A DNA stretch of 40,076 bases from Nonomuraea cypriaca (lineage in GTDB: Bacteria > Actinomycetota > Actinomycetes > Streptosporangiales > Streptosporangiaceae): positions 1 through 40,076 of the forward strand of contig NZ_JADOGI010000091.1 in the NCBI RefSeq assembly GCF_015645445.1, given 5' to 3'. Positions 8,484 to 16,024 of the stretch are shown one piece after another (the first letter of the stretch is position 1; every line of letters begins with the position of its first letter). The notes under the pieces were generated by a model that saw only the letters and a program-made list of their open reading frames with translations, had not been told where the DNA came from and ran no database searches. A program made the position numbers and the translations under genes.

Positions 8484-9283
8484 GCTACGCGAACCTCTAC
8501 GAGGCGCCGGGGCCGCGCGGGATCCGCCGCAACCGGGCGCTGGCGGCGGTCGTGGCGGCCGGGCTGCTCGCCGTGGCCTATGTCGTCTACGTGCGCTTCG
8601 ACGCCAGGGAGCAGTGGGCGGCGGACAAGTGGACGCCGCTGCTGCGCGGGGACGTCTGGGCCACGTTCATCCTGCCGGGGCTGGCCGGCACGCTGGCCGC
8701 GGCCGTGGCCGGGGTGGTGCTGGCCGGGCTGTTCGGGCTGGTGTTCGCGACCGCCCGGCTGTCCGAGCACCGCTGGATCCGGGTGCCCGCGGCCGTGGTG
8801 GTGGAGTTCTTCAGGTCCGTCCCGCTGCTGCTGCTCATCTTCTTCGCCTTCTTCGGCTCGTACGCCCTCCTCGGGGTGAACGTCTCGGCGTTCGCCGCGG
8901 TCGTCTTCGGGCTCACCCTCTACAACGGCTCGGTGATCGCGGAGATCGTCCGGGCGGGGGTGCTGAGCCTGCCCAGGGGGCAGCGGGAGGCGGCGTACGC
9001 GATGGGCATGCGCAAGGGGCAGGCGATGCGGCTCGTACTGCTGCCCCAGGCGCTGCGCGCCATGATGCCCGCCGTGGTGAGCCAGTTCGTGGTGCTGCTG
9101 AAGGACTCGGCGCTCGGCCTCATCGTCGGCTACGACGAACTGGTCGACCGTGGGCTGAACGGCATCGCGGCCAACTTCTCCAACGTCATCCCCGCGGCGA
9201 TCCTCATCGCGGCCATCTTCATCCTGATCAACCTCGCCCTGGACCGGCTGGCCCATCGGCTGGGCGTGGCCCGGCAGCCCTGA
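8480..9283 (+). CDS. gluD: Glutamate-type ABC transporter permease 2
   Basis: This 267-residue permease starts at the ATG inside the ATGA overlap with gluC. A cytoplasmic N-terminus of about 25 residues precedes the first helix (LAAVVAAGLLAVAYVVYV). The EAA loop reads GQREAAYAMGMRKGQ then LLPQALRAMMP, and FFRSVPLLLLIFF marks the polar amino-acid permease family. It should pair with gluC to form the membrane channel driven by the GluA ATPase. It is the last gene of the operon. The next 375 bp hold no confident gene on this strand. Confidence 0.93.
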   Translation: MSYANLYEAPGPRGIRRNRALAAVVAAGLLAVAYVVYVRFDAREQWAADKWTPLLRGDVWATFILPGLAGTLAAAVAGVVLAGLFGLVFATARLSEHRWIRVPAAVVVEFFRSVPLLLLIFFAFFGSYALLGVNVSAFAAVVFGLTLYNGSVIAEIVRAGVLSLPRGQREAAYAMGMRKGQAMRLVLLPQALRAMMPAVVSQFVVLLKDSALGLIVGYDELVDRGLNGIAANFSNVIPAAILIAAIFILINLALDRLAHRLGVARQP

Positions 9284-9658
9284 CAAGCCTCACCCACGGG
9301 CTCGGCGGCCGTGACGGGCCTCACTCGGCCGGCTCCGCATGCGGCGCTCGGCGTTGCGGTGGGAGCGCTCGCAGGTGTGGCCCGCGGCCGGTCGCGCGGC
9401 GGCGGCGCAGCGCGGGGAGCCACGGGGCGGCGGCGAGCACGGCCAGCCGTACGACACCCGCCACCGCACAGGCGGTCACGGCCACCGCGAGCACCAGACG
9501 GACCCAGCGCAGCACCCGGCGCACGATGGACGGCCGCTCGATCATCCGCCGATGCCAGCCCACCCCGGCACCCCGGAGATCCGACGCGAAAGGGTGCGGC
9601 CGACCGGTAGATTCACGATCACGACTTGGCCATCGTGCTGCCGGACCGGAGGAATTTC
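9284..9658. other. Intergenic stretch between gluD and the GH67 gene
   Basis: These 375 bp carry no strong gene. A possible small minus-strand membrane protein (9321-9545) is listed separately. The last 110 bp should hold the promoter of the alpha-glucuronidase gene. TAGATT at 9608-9613 fits a -10 pattern but no good -35 is spaced from it. I see none of the GAAA/TTTC palindromes that control the facing operon. No strong terminator follows gluD. Confidence 0.5.
9321..9545 (-). CDS. Possible small single-pass membrane protein
   Basis: This is a 74-codon frame from ATG 9545. It encodes a basic N-terminus, one long hydrophobic segment (about residues 16-42, rich in Val, Ala and Leu) and an Arg/Pro-rich tail. 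It sits between the glutamate transporter and the GH67 gene, in the opposite direction to both. No family is recognised. The ribosome site is weak (GGCGG), and high-GC DNA often produces chance frames of this kind. Confidence 0.3.
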   Translation of the reverse strand: MIERPSIVRRVLRWVRLVLAVAVTACAVAGVVRLAVLAAAPWLPALRRRRATGRGPHLRALPPQRRAPHAEPAE

Positions 9659-11668
9659 GTGACCATTCCCGCGCCGACCGACGTCCACGCCGCATGGTTG
9701 CCCGAGGAGGCGTTCCGGCCAGTCGGCACCCGCCGTACCCTCGTGCTCGCCGACGGGCTCCTCGCCGAGACCGTGCGTGCGGAGGTCGCGGCGGCCTGTG
9801 CGCGCTACGGCGGCAGTGTCCGGCAGCAGGCGGGTGGCGGGGAGTTCGACCTGGTGCTGGCGCTCTCCACGGCTGAGCAGCCGGTGGAGGTGGCGCCGGG
9901 TGAGTGCGGCGCGGAGGGGTTCGCGCTGGCCCACCGCGACGGCGTCACGGTGGTGGTGGCCGACGAGCCGGCCGGCCTGCTGTACGGGCTGTTCCACGTG
10001 GTCAGGCTGGGCGAGTCGGCGTTCGGCGCCGAGCGGCCGGTGGAGTGGCACCGGCCGGCGACGCCGCGGCGCATGCTCGGCCACTGGGACAACGTCGACC
10101 CGCATCCGGTGATGGGCCAGGTGGAGCGCGGCTACGCGGGCGGGTCGATCTTCTGGCGCGACGGCGGGCCGCGCGGCGACCTGGCACGGGTCAGGGCCTA
10201 CGCGCGACTGCTGGCCGCGTGCGGCGTGAACGCGGTCGGGGTCAACAACGTCAACGTGCACGCCACGGAGGCCCATCTGCTGACCGACCGGCTCGGCGAC
10301 GTCGCCGCGATCGCTGACGTGCTGCGCCCGTACGGCATCGCGGTGCACCTGTCGGTCAACTTCGCCGCGCCGATCGCGCTCGGCGGCCTGCCCACCGCCG
10401 ACCCGCTCGACGCGGACGTGCGCACGTGGTGGGCCAGGACCACCGAGCAGGTGTACGCGGCGATCCCCGACTTCGGCGGCTACGTGGTGAAGGCCGACTC
10501 CGAGGGGCAGCCTGGCCCGTTCGCGTACGGCCGCACCCACGCCGACGGCGCCAACATGCTCGCCGACGCGCTGGCGCCGCACGGCGGGGTCGTGTGCTGG
10601 CGCGCCTTCGTCTACAACCACCGGCAGGACTGGCGCGACCGCTCGACCGACCGCGCCAGGGCGGCGTACGACCACTTCGCCCCGCTCGACGGCCGGTTCC
10701 GCGACAACGCCATCCTCCAGGTCAAGCACGGTCCCATGGACTTCCAGACGCGCGAGCCGGTGTCGCCGATGATCGCGGCCATGCCGTCGACCGCGCTGGC
10801 GGTGGAGCTGCAGGTGACGCAGGAGTACACCGGCCAGCAGCGGCACGTCTGCTACCTGCCGGCGATGTGGAGCGAGGTGCTCGGGTTCCGCCCCTGGGGG
10901 CGGGACGGGAGGAGCGTGGCCGACGTGGCCGCCGGCGGCGGCCTGGTGGCGGTCTCCAACGCGGGCGACGACCCCTACTGGACCGGCCACCCGCTCGCCC
11001 AGGCCAACCTGTACGCGTTCGGCCGGCTCGCCTGGGCGCCGCGGCTGGACCCGGCCGCCGTCCTCGACGAGTGGATCGGCCTCACGTTCGCGGCCGGTGA
11101 CCCCGAGCGGCTGCGCGGCCCGCTGCACGCGATGATGGACGGGTCATGGCGGACGTACGAGCGTTACACCGCGCCGCTCGGCGTCGGCTTCATGGTCCGC
11201 CCCGGCCACCACTACGGCCCCGACGTGGACGGCTACGAGTACACACCCTGGGGCACCTACCACTTCGCCGACCGAGACGGCGTCGGCGTGGACCGGACCC
11301 GCGCCTCGGGGACCGGCTTCACCGGCCAGTACCCCGAGCCGTGGTCCGAGGTCTACGAGTCCCTTGAGGAGTGCCCGGACGAGCTGCTGCTGTTCTTCCA
11401 CCACGTCCCCTACGGCCACGTGCTGCACGACGGCTCGACGGTCATCCAGCACATCTACGACACCCACTTCCAGGGCGCCGAGGAGGCGGAGCAGACCAGG
11501 CTGCTCTGGGAGAAGCTGGCCGGCGCGGTGGATCCGGCGCTGCACGCGCGGGTGCGGGAGCGGCTCGACGAGCAGGTGCGCTGCGCCGGGGAGTGGCGCG
11601 ACCAGGTCAACGCGTACTTCTTCCGCAAGTCGGGGGTGCCCGACGCGCGCGGGCGGCGCATTCCCTGA
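9659..11668 (+). CDS. aguA: Alpha-glucuronidase, GH67
   Basis: The product has 669 residues, normal for GH67, and no signal peptide, so it acts on imported substrate. GH67 removes 4-O-methyl-glucuronic acid from the non-reducing end of aldouronic acids made from glucuronoxylan. The three catalytic acidic residues sit in their family motifs: Glu282 in KADSEGQPGP (proton donor), Asp361 in HGPMDFQTREPVSP, and Glu389 in QVTQEYTGQQ. GTG 9659 is chosen because GGAGG lies 5 bases upstream. The gene converges on the YesL-like gene with only one base between the stop codons. Its substrate would arrive through the LplB/YtcP-type importer encoded opposite. Confidence 0.96.
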   Translation: MTIPAPTDVHAAWLPEEAFRPVGTRRTLVLADGLLAETVRAEVAAACARYGGSVRQQAGGGEFDLVLALSTAEQPVEVAPGECGAEGFALAHRDGVTVVVADEPAGLLYGLFHVVRLGESAFGAERPVEWHRPATPRRMLGHWDNVDPHPVMGQVERGYAGGSIFWRDGGPRGDLARVRAYARLLAACGVNAVGVNNVNVHATEAHLLTDRLGDVAAIADVLRPYGIAVHLSVNFAAPIALGGLPTADPLDADVRTWWARTTEQVYAAIPDFGGYVVKADSEGQPGPFAYGRTHADGANMLADALAPHGGVVCWRAFVYNHRQDWRDRSTDRARAAYDHFAPLDGRFRDNAILQVKHGPMDFQTREPVSPMIAAMPSTALAVELQVTQEYTGQQRHVCYLPAMWSEVLGFRPWGRDGRSVADVAAGGGLVAVSNAGDDPYWTGHPLAQANLYAFGRLAWAPRLDPAAVLDEWIGLTFAAGDPERLRGPLHAMMDGSWRTYERYTAPLGVGFMVRPGHHYGPDVDGYEYTPWGTYHFADRDGVGVDRTRASGTGFTGQYPEPWSEVYESLEECPDELLLFFHHVPYGHVLHDGSTVIQHIYDTHFQGAEEAEQTRLLWEKLAGAVDPALHARVRERLDEQVRCAGEWRDQVNAYFFRKSGVPDARGRRIP

Positions 11669-11669
11669 C

Positions 11670-12356
11670 TCAGGCGGTGAACCTCTCCCGGATCTCCATG
11701 ATCATCGGGCGGCTGTTCCACAGGAGCGCCGCGACGAGTGCGAAGGCCAGCAGCGCCAGCACCGCCTCGGTGGCGACCAGGGTGACGCCGCCCGCCACGA
11801 TCAGCAGGCACAGGTTGCCCAGGGTGGCGCCGGGGAAGCGGCCGAGGGAGTACGCCGCCAGCCGGGCCACGTCCACGGTGCGGAACGCGTACAGTGACGT
11901 GATCACCAGCGCGTTGGCGACCCAGAGGGTGGAGCCCACCCCGACGAGGACGAGCAGCACCGCCCACCACCCGGGCACGCCGGCGGCCGTGAAGTTCGCC
12001 AGGGTCATCACGACGACGGCCAGCCCGGCCAGCCACGGGGCCCAGATCCTCAGCACGCCGAGTGCGTTGGCCTTGTAGCCGCGCCAGAACGCCACCGCCG
12101 GCGACAGATCCGTCAGCTCGCGGCTGCGGCGGTGCAACGCGTACAGGGCGGCCGACAGCGCCGGGCCGACCGGCAGGGCGCAGGCGGCGGCCAGGGGGAC
12201 GTTTCCGGCGTCGCGGTCGAGCAGGACGAGCGCGGCCAGGCCGGGCACGACGGTGACCAGGAACAGCAGCTCCACGATCAGCAGGGTGTAGATCAGCGCG
12301 GCCGCGCGCGAGAGCGGCCCCCGGCCGAAGCGGCTCTCGGCCGTCGCCTCACTCAT
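11670..12356 (-). CDS. yesL: YesL-like (DUF624) membrane protein
   Basis: The product has 228 residues with five or six hydrophobic helices. An early LLFLVTVVPGLAALVLL helix, an FWRGYKANALGVLRIW-like loop and the pattern of short charged loops resemble the DUF624/YesL family. This family accompanies LplA/LplB/YtcP-type sugar importers in plant-polysaccharide clusters; its biochemical role is not established. GGAGGAGG lies just upstream of ATG 12356. It is the last gene of the GH3-importer operon, but a strong hairpin separates it from the binding-protein gene, so it may be expressed at a lower level. The family call is by pattern, without a search. Confidence 0.75.
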   Translation of the reverse strand: MSEATAESRFGRGPLSRAAALIYTLLIVELLFLVTVVPGLAALVLLDRDAGNVPLAAACALPVGPALSAALYALHRRSRELTDLSPAVAFWRGYKANALGVLRIWAPWLAGLAVVVMTLANFTAAGVPGWWAVLLVLVGVGSTLWVANALVITSLYAFRTVDVARLAAYSLGRFPGATLGNLCLLIVAGGVTLVATEAVLALLAFALVAALLWNSRPMIMEIRERFTA

Positions 12357-12448
12357 GGTGCGCCCTCCTCCGGGCCGGGCGGGTCGTCCCGCCACGACGG
12401 GGCATGTCCGGCCACCGCCGTGATCCCGACCAGGGTAACCCCGCCGGG

Positions 12449-12468
12449 GCCTCCCACGAGCGGGAGGC
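12449..12468 (-). terminator. Hairpin between binding-protein gene and yesL-like gene
   Basis: A perfect 7-bp stem (GCCTCCC / GGGAGGC) with a 6-base loop lies in the 130-bp gap between the binding-protein stop (12487) and the yesL-like start (12356). It has no T-tract. It could be a partial terminator that reduces yesL-like expression, or a 3' stabiliser that raises binding-protein mRNA over the permeases. Confidence 0.4.
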
Positions 12469-12486
12469 ACCGGCGCCCGCGGGCGA

Positions 12487-14124
12487 TCAGCCGTTCTCCT
12501 TCTTGAACCGCTCGTACGCGGTGTTCACCAGGTTGATGTAGGAGCTCGCGTTCTTGCTCTCCAGCTCCTGGACGTAGGCGTCCCACTCGCTGAGGTCGCG
12601 CTCGCCGAGGATGAACTTGAGCGTCTGCTGCTGCACGAAGTCGTCCAGCGGGGTCTCCCACAGCGTGGCCTGCTCGCGCTCCTCCTCGTTCAGCGGCGCG
12701 GGGGGCGGCACCGGGAGGGCCTTCCTGGGCTCGATCGCCTTCTGGAACTCCAGCTCCTCCTCGGAGAAGGTCGACTGGAGCAGCTTGGTGGTGCCGCCGT
12801 AGGCGAACACGCCGTTGCCGAAGCCGAAGTCCTTCTGCAGGTGCTTGGGGGCGCCGGGGTTGAGTCCCACGTAGTCGACGTCCGACGCGATCTTGTACGA
12901 GCCGTCCGCGCCCTTGTTGACCGTGACTCCCTCCACGCCCCACTTGGCGAACTCCTGGCCCGCGTCGGAGTACCACAGCCAGTCGATGAACTGCATCATG
13001 GCCACGAAGTTCTCGTGCTCCAGGGCCTTCTTGGAGATCATGATGCCGTTCTCGAGGCGGGTGCCGAATTTGACGTCCCCGAGCGGGCCCGTGGGCGTCG
13101 GGATCTTCTCGACCTTGGCCCCCTCGACCGACTTCTCCAGGTTCGCCCGGTAGTCGTTGATCAGAGTCTGCGCGTTGCTGCCGATCACGAAGGACTTGCC
13201 CGAGGTGAACTTCCTGATCGCGTCGTCGTCGTTCTGCGTGAAGCTCTCCGGGTCGAGCAGCTTCTCCTTGGCCAGCTTGTTGAGGTATTCCACCATCTGC
13301 TTGTACTGCGGCATGGCGCCGGTGAGGACGAACTTCCCTGCGGTCGCGTCCCACGTCTCGTTGTGGTAGTTCCAGCCGGCCTGGGTGCCGTAGGCCTTGG
13401 CGATGATGTCGAACAGGGCGCCGCCCGGGGTGGGGATGCCCCACCGGTCGGAGAGCGGGTAGAGGTCGGGATATTCCGCCTTCATCGCCTTGAGCACGGT
13501 GTAGAGGTCCTCCCAGGTCTTCGGGACCTCCAGGTCGAGCTTCTCGAGGATGTCGGTCCTGACGGCCAGGGAGTAGTCGATCCAGATGGCCTCATGGACG
13601 CCGGGGAGCAGGTAGAAGCGTCCGTCGGCCTGCCGGAGCTCGTCCAGGTCGGCCTTGAGGTTCCACTTGGCGATCTTGTCCTTGAAGTTCGGCATCAGGT
13701 CGAGGTAGTCGCTGACCGGGAGGATGGCGCCGGAGGCGACGAACGGGGTCTCCTGGTGCGGATACGTCTTGGGGATGATCAGCGGGGCGTCGCCGGCGCC
13801 GATCATCAGGCTGCGCTTGTTCTCGTAGTCGCTGAGCGGCACCACCGTCGGCGTGAGCGTCACGTTGGTGCGCTTGCCGAGCTCCGTCCAGAACAGCCAG
13901 TCGTTCTTGAGCGGGTAGTTCGGGTGGTTGTTGTAGAGGATGGTGAACGTGACCGGCGCGGTGGCCTTGAACTGCGTGCCGGCCGAATAGGAGGACATCG
14001 CGCCCGCGCGGTTGAGGTCCTGCTGGCCGGACTGCTGCGCCGGCTCGTCGTCGCCGCAACCGGCGAGGACCAGGGTGAACGCGCCGAGGCCGAGTATCGC
14101 CTGGCGCCGCGTCACTTGTGGCAT
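12487..14124 (-). CDS. lplA: Extracellular oligosaccharide-binding lipoprotein (LplA type)
   Basis: The product has 545 residues, the large size typical of LplA/LipO binding proteins. The N-terminus has twin arginines (TRRQAIL) and a lipobox ending at Cys23 (VLAGC), so it may be exported by Tat and anchored to the membrane. The body matches family-1 sugar-binding proteins: PKTWEDLYTVLKAMK, a long mixed domain, and a C-terminal helical part. In Paenibacillus the same set (lplA, lplB, ytcP, aguA) imports aldouronates from glucuronoxylan, and the neighbouring GH67 supports that substrate here. ATG 14124 has AAGGGA eight bases upstream. The preceding permease gene ends about 50 bp upstream. Confidence 0.9.
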   Translation of the reverse strand: MPQVTRRQAILGLGAFTLVLAGCGDDEPAQQSGQQDLNRAGAMSSYSAGTQFKATAPVTFTILYNNHPNYPLKNDWLFWTELGKRTNVTLTPTVVPLSDYENKRSLMIGAGDAPLIIPKTYPHQETPFVASGAILPVSDYLDLMPNFKDKIAKWNLKADLDELRQADGRFYLLPGVHEAIWIDYSLAVRTDILEKLDLEVPKTWEDLYTVLKAMKAEYPDLYPLSDRWGIPTPGGALFDIIAKAYGTQAGWNYHNETWDATAGKFVLTGAMPQYKQMVEYLNKLAKEKLLDPESFTQNDDDAIRKFTSGKSFVIGSNAQTLINDYRANLEKSVEGAKVEKIPTPTGPLGDVKFGTRLENGIMISKKALEHENFVAMMQFIDWLWYSDAGQEFAKWGVEGVTVNKGADGSYKIASDVDYVGLNPGAPKHLQKDFGFGNGVFAYGGTTKLLQSTFSEEELEFQKAIEPRKALPVPPPAPLNEEEREQATLWETPLDDFVQQQTLKFILGERDLSEWDAYVQELESKNASSYINLVNTAYERFKKENG

Positions 14125-14174
14125 TTGGGGGGTCCCTTTCCGTGGGGTGGTGGAGTGAGATGTCGCTTGGGGCG

Positions 14175-15047
14175 CTAGCCCTTGACCGCGCCGAGCATCA
14201 CGCCTGAGACGAAGAACCTCTGCACGAAGGGGTAGACCACCAGGATCGGAATGACGGTGAGCACGACCGTCACCGCCTGGATGTTGGCGTTGGTCTGCGT
14301 CAGGTCGGCGACGGCGCCGCCGGCCACCTCGGCGTTGGTGGCCCCCGCGATGAGGTTGCGCAGATAGACGGTCACCGGGAAGAGCTCCTGTTTGCCCATG
14401 TAGAGGAAGGCGGAGAACCAGGAGTTCCAGAACGAGACGGCGTAGAAGAGCACCATCGTGGCCATGACCGCCTTCGACAGCGGGAGCACGATCCGCCACA
14501 GGATGCCGTAGGTGTTCAGGCCGTCGATCGCGGCGGCCTCCTCCAGCTCGGACGGCAGGTTCTCGAAGAACGCCTTCATGACCAGGAGGTTGAAGACGCT
14601 GATGGCCTGGGGCAGCACGATCGCCCAGATGCTGTCCTTCAGACCGAGGCCGACGATCAGCACGTAGTTGGGGATCAGGCCGCCGGAGAAGACCATGGTG
14701 AAGACGGCGATCCAGATCAGCACCTTGCGGCCTCTGAGGTGCTTCTTGGACAGCACGTACGCGTAGCAGGTGGTCATGAACATCGCGATCACCGTGGCGA
14801 CCACCGTGTAGACCACCGTGTTGCGGTAGTTCGTCCAGAAGACCGGGTCAGACGCGACGACCTGGTACGTCGTGAGGTTGAAGCCGCGCGGAATGAGGTT
14901 GACCTGCCCCGACCTGATGTAGGCCTCGTCGCTCAACGATCGCGCGACGATGTTGACGAAGGGATAGAGCGTCACGAAGACGACGGCGCTCATGATGACG
15001 GCGTTGACGCCCCGGAAGACGCGGTAGCCCCGGCTCTCGGTCACCAC
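14175..15047 (-). CDS. ytcP: Sugar ABC transporter permease, YtcP/LplC type
   Basis: The product has 290 residues and six predicted helices. The EAA loop is readable as LPSELEEAAAIDGLNTYGILWRI... with LPLSKAVMATM after it. The C-terminal VQRFFVSGVMLGAVKG is the hallmark of the YtcP/LplC family. Two adjacent GTG codons (15047 and 15044) are possible starts; either overlaps the stop of the lplB gene, so translation is coupled. It forms the importer channel with LplB. No ATPase gene is present in this operon. Confidence 0.93.
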   Translation of the reverse strand: MVTESRGYRVFRGVNAVIMSAVVFVTLYPFVNIVARSLSDEAYIRSGQVNLIPRGFNLTTYQVVASDPVFWTNYRNTVVYTVVATVIAMFMTTCYAYVLSKKHLRGRKVLIWIAVFTMVFSGGLIPNYVLIVGLGLKDSIWAIVLPQAISVFNLLVMKAFFENLPSELEEAAAIDGLNTYGILWRIVLPLSKAVMATMVLFYAVSFWNSWFSAFLYMGKQELFPVTVYLRNLIAGATNAEVAGGAVADLTQTNANIQAVTVVLTVIPILVVYPFVQRFFVSGVMLGAVKG

Positions 15048-16024
15048 AGGCTCGTCCCCACCGCGCGACGGGAGATCAGGTTCGCGGACACGATCAGCAC
15101 CAGCCCGATCAGCGCCTCGAACAGGCCGATCGCGGCGGCGTAGCTGAAGTTGTTGGACACGATGCCCATCCGGTAGAGGTACGTGGAGATCACGTCGGCG
15201 GTCGGATACGTCAGGGGGTTGTAGAGCAGCAGGACCTTCTCGAACCCGACGGCCATGAACGTGCCGATGTTGAGGATCAGCAGGGTCACCGCGGTCGGCC
15301 GGATGCCCGGCAGGGTCACGTGCCAGATCTGCTTCCACCGGTTGGCGCCGTCGATCCTGGCCGCCTCGTAGAGCTGGTCGTCGATGGTCGTGAGCGCGGC
15401 GAGGTAGAGGATCGTCCCCCACCCGACGGTCTGCCACATCTCGGAGGAGACGTAGATCGTCCGGAACCAGTCGGCCTGCTGGATGAACGCGATCGGATCG
15501 CCGCCCACGAACCGCAGGAGCTGGTTGATCGGGCCGTCGAGGGTCAGCAGTTGCATGACGATGGCGGCCACGACCACCATCGACAGGAAGTGCGGCAGGT
15601 AGGAGACCGACTGCAGGAACCGCTTGAGTTTCCTGCCCCTGATCTCGTTGAGCAGCAGCGCCAGGACGATCGGCATCGGGAAGCAGAACAGCAGGGTCAG
15701 CGCGCCGAGCCAGATGGTGTTGGTGAACACCTGCCAGAAGGTCGGGTCGTTCAGGAACATGCGCACGTAGCGCAGGCCCACCCACTCCTCGCCGAAGATG
15801 TCACCCCCCGGCTGGAACTTCCTGAAGGCGATCACGTTGCCGAGCATCGGCGCGTACCGGAAGATCAGGAAGAACAGCAGCGGGAGGATCGCCAGCGAGT
15901 ACAACTGCCAGTCGCGGCGCAGCGCCTGGCGCCAGCCGGGGCGGCCGGTGGGCGCGGCACGGGGTTTGCGCAGGCGCGGGCTCCGCGTGGCCGGTGGCGG
16001 GTCCACGGTCCGTGATGTGCTCAT
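15041..16024 (-). CDS. lplB: Sugar ABC transporter permease, LplB type
   Basis: The product has 327 residues. A Pro/Arg-rich cytoplasmic N-terminus (about 35 residues) is followed by six helices. Family features include YSLAILPLLFFLIFRYAPM, the EAA loop LYEAARIDGANRWKQ with HVTLPGIRPT, and a C-terminal SRRAVGTSLW. ATG 16024 overlaps the GH3 stop as ATGA, so the permease is translationally coupled to the glycosidase. Together with YtcP and the binding lipoprotein it should import xylo- or aldouronic oligosaccharides. Confidence 0.93.
   Translation of the reverse strand: MSTSRTVDPPPATRSPRLRKPRAAPTGRPGWRQALRRDWQLYSLAILPLLFFLIFRYAPMLGNVIAFRKFQPGGDIFGEEWVGLRYVRMFLNDPTFWQVFTNTIWLGALTLLFCFPMPIVLALLLNEIRGRKLKRFLQSVSYLPHFLSMVVVAAIVMQLLTLDGPINQLLRFVGGDPIAFIQQADWFRTIYVSSEMWQTVGWGTILYLAALTTIDDQLYEAARIDGANRWKQIWHVTLPGIRPTAVTLLILNIGTFMAVGFEKVLLLYNPLTYPTADVISTYLYRMGIVSNNFSYAAAIGLFEALIGLVLIVSANLISRRAVGTSLW

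Noticed and set aside
7973..9286. Long minus-strand frame opposite the two glutamate permeases
   Set aside because: The translation is His/Arg/Gln-rich and domain-free. The plus strand encodes permeases with correct EAA loops and overlapping starts.
9296..9325. Possible terminator after gluD
   Set aside because: Only a 5-bp CACGG/CCGTG stem with a nine-base loop can be drawn and there is no T-tract. This is too weak to report as a feature.
13200..14178. Plus-strand frame opposite the LplA-type binding protein, rich in Val, Leu and Glu
   Set aside because: It is the antisense of a lipoprotein with signal peptide and conserved motifs. The apparent regularity comes from reverse-complemented Lys/Asp codons.
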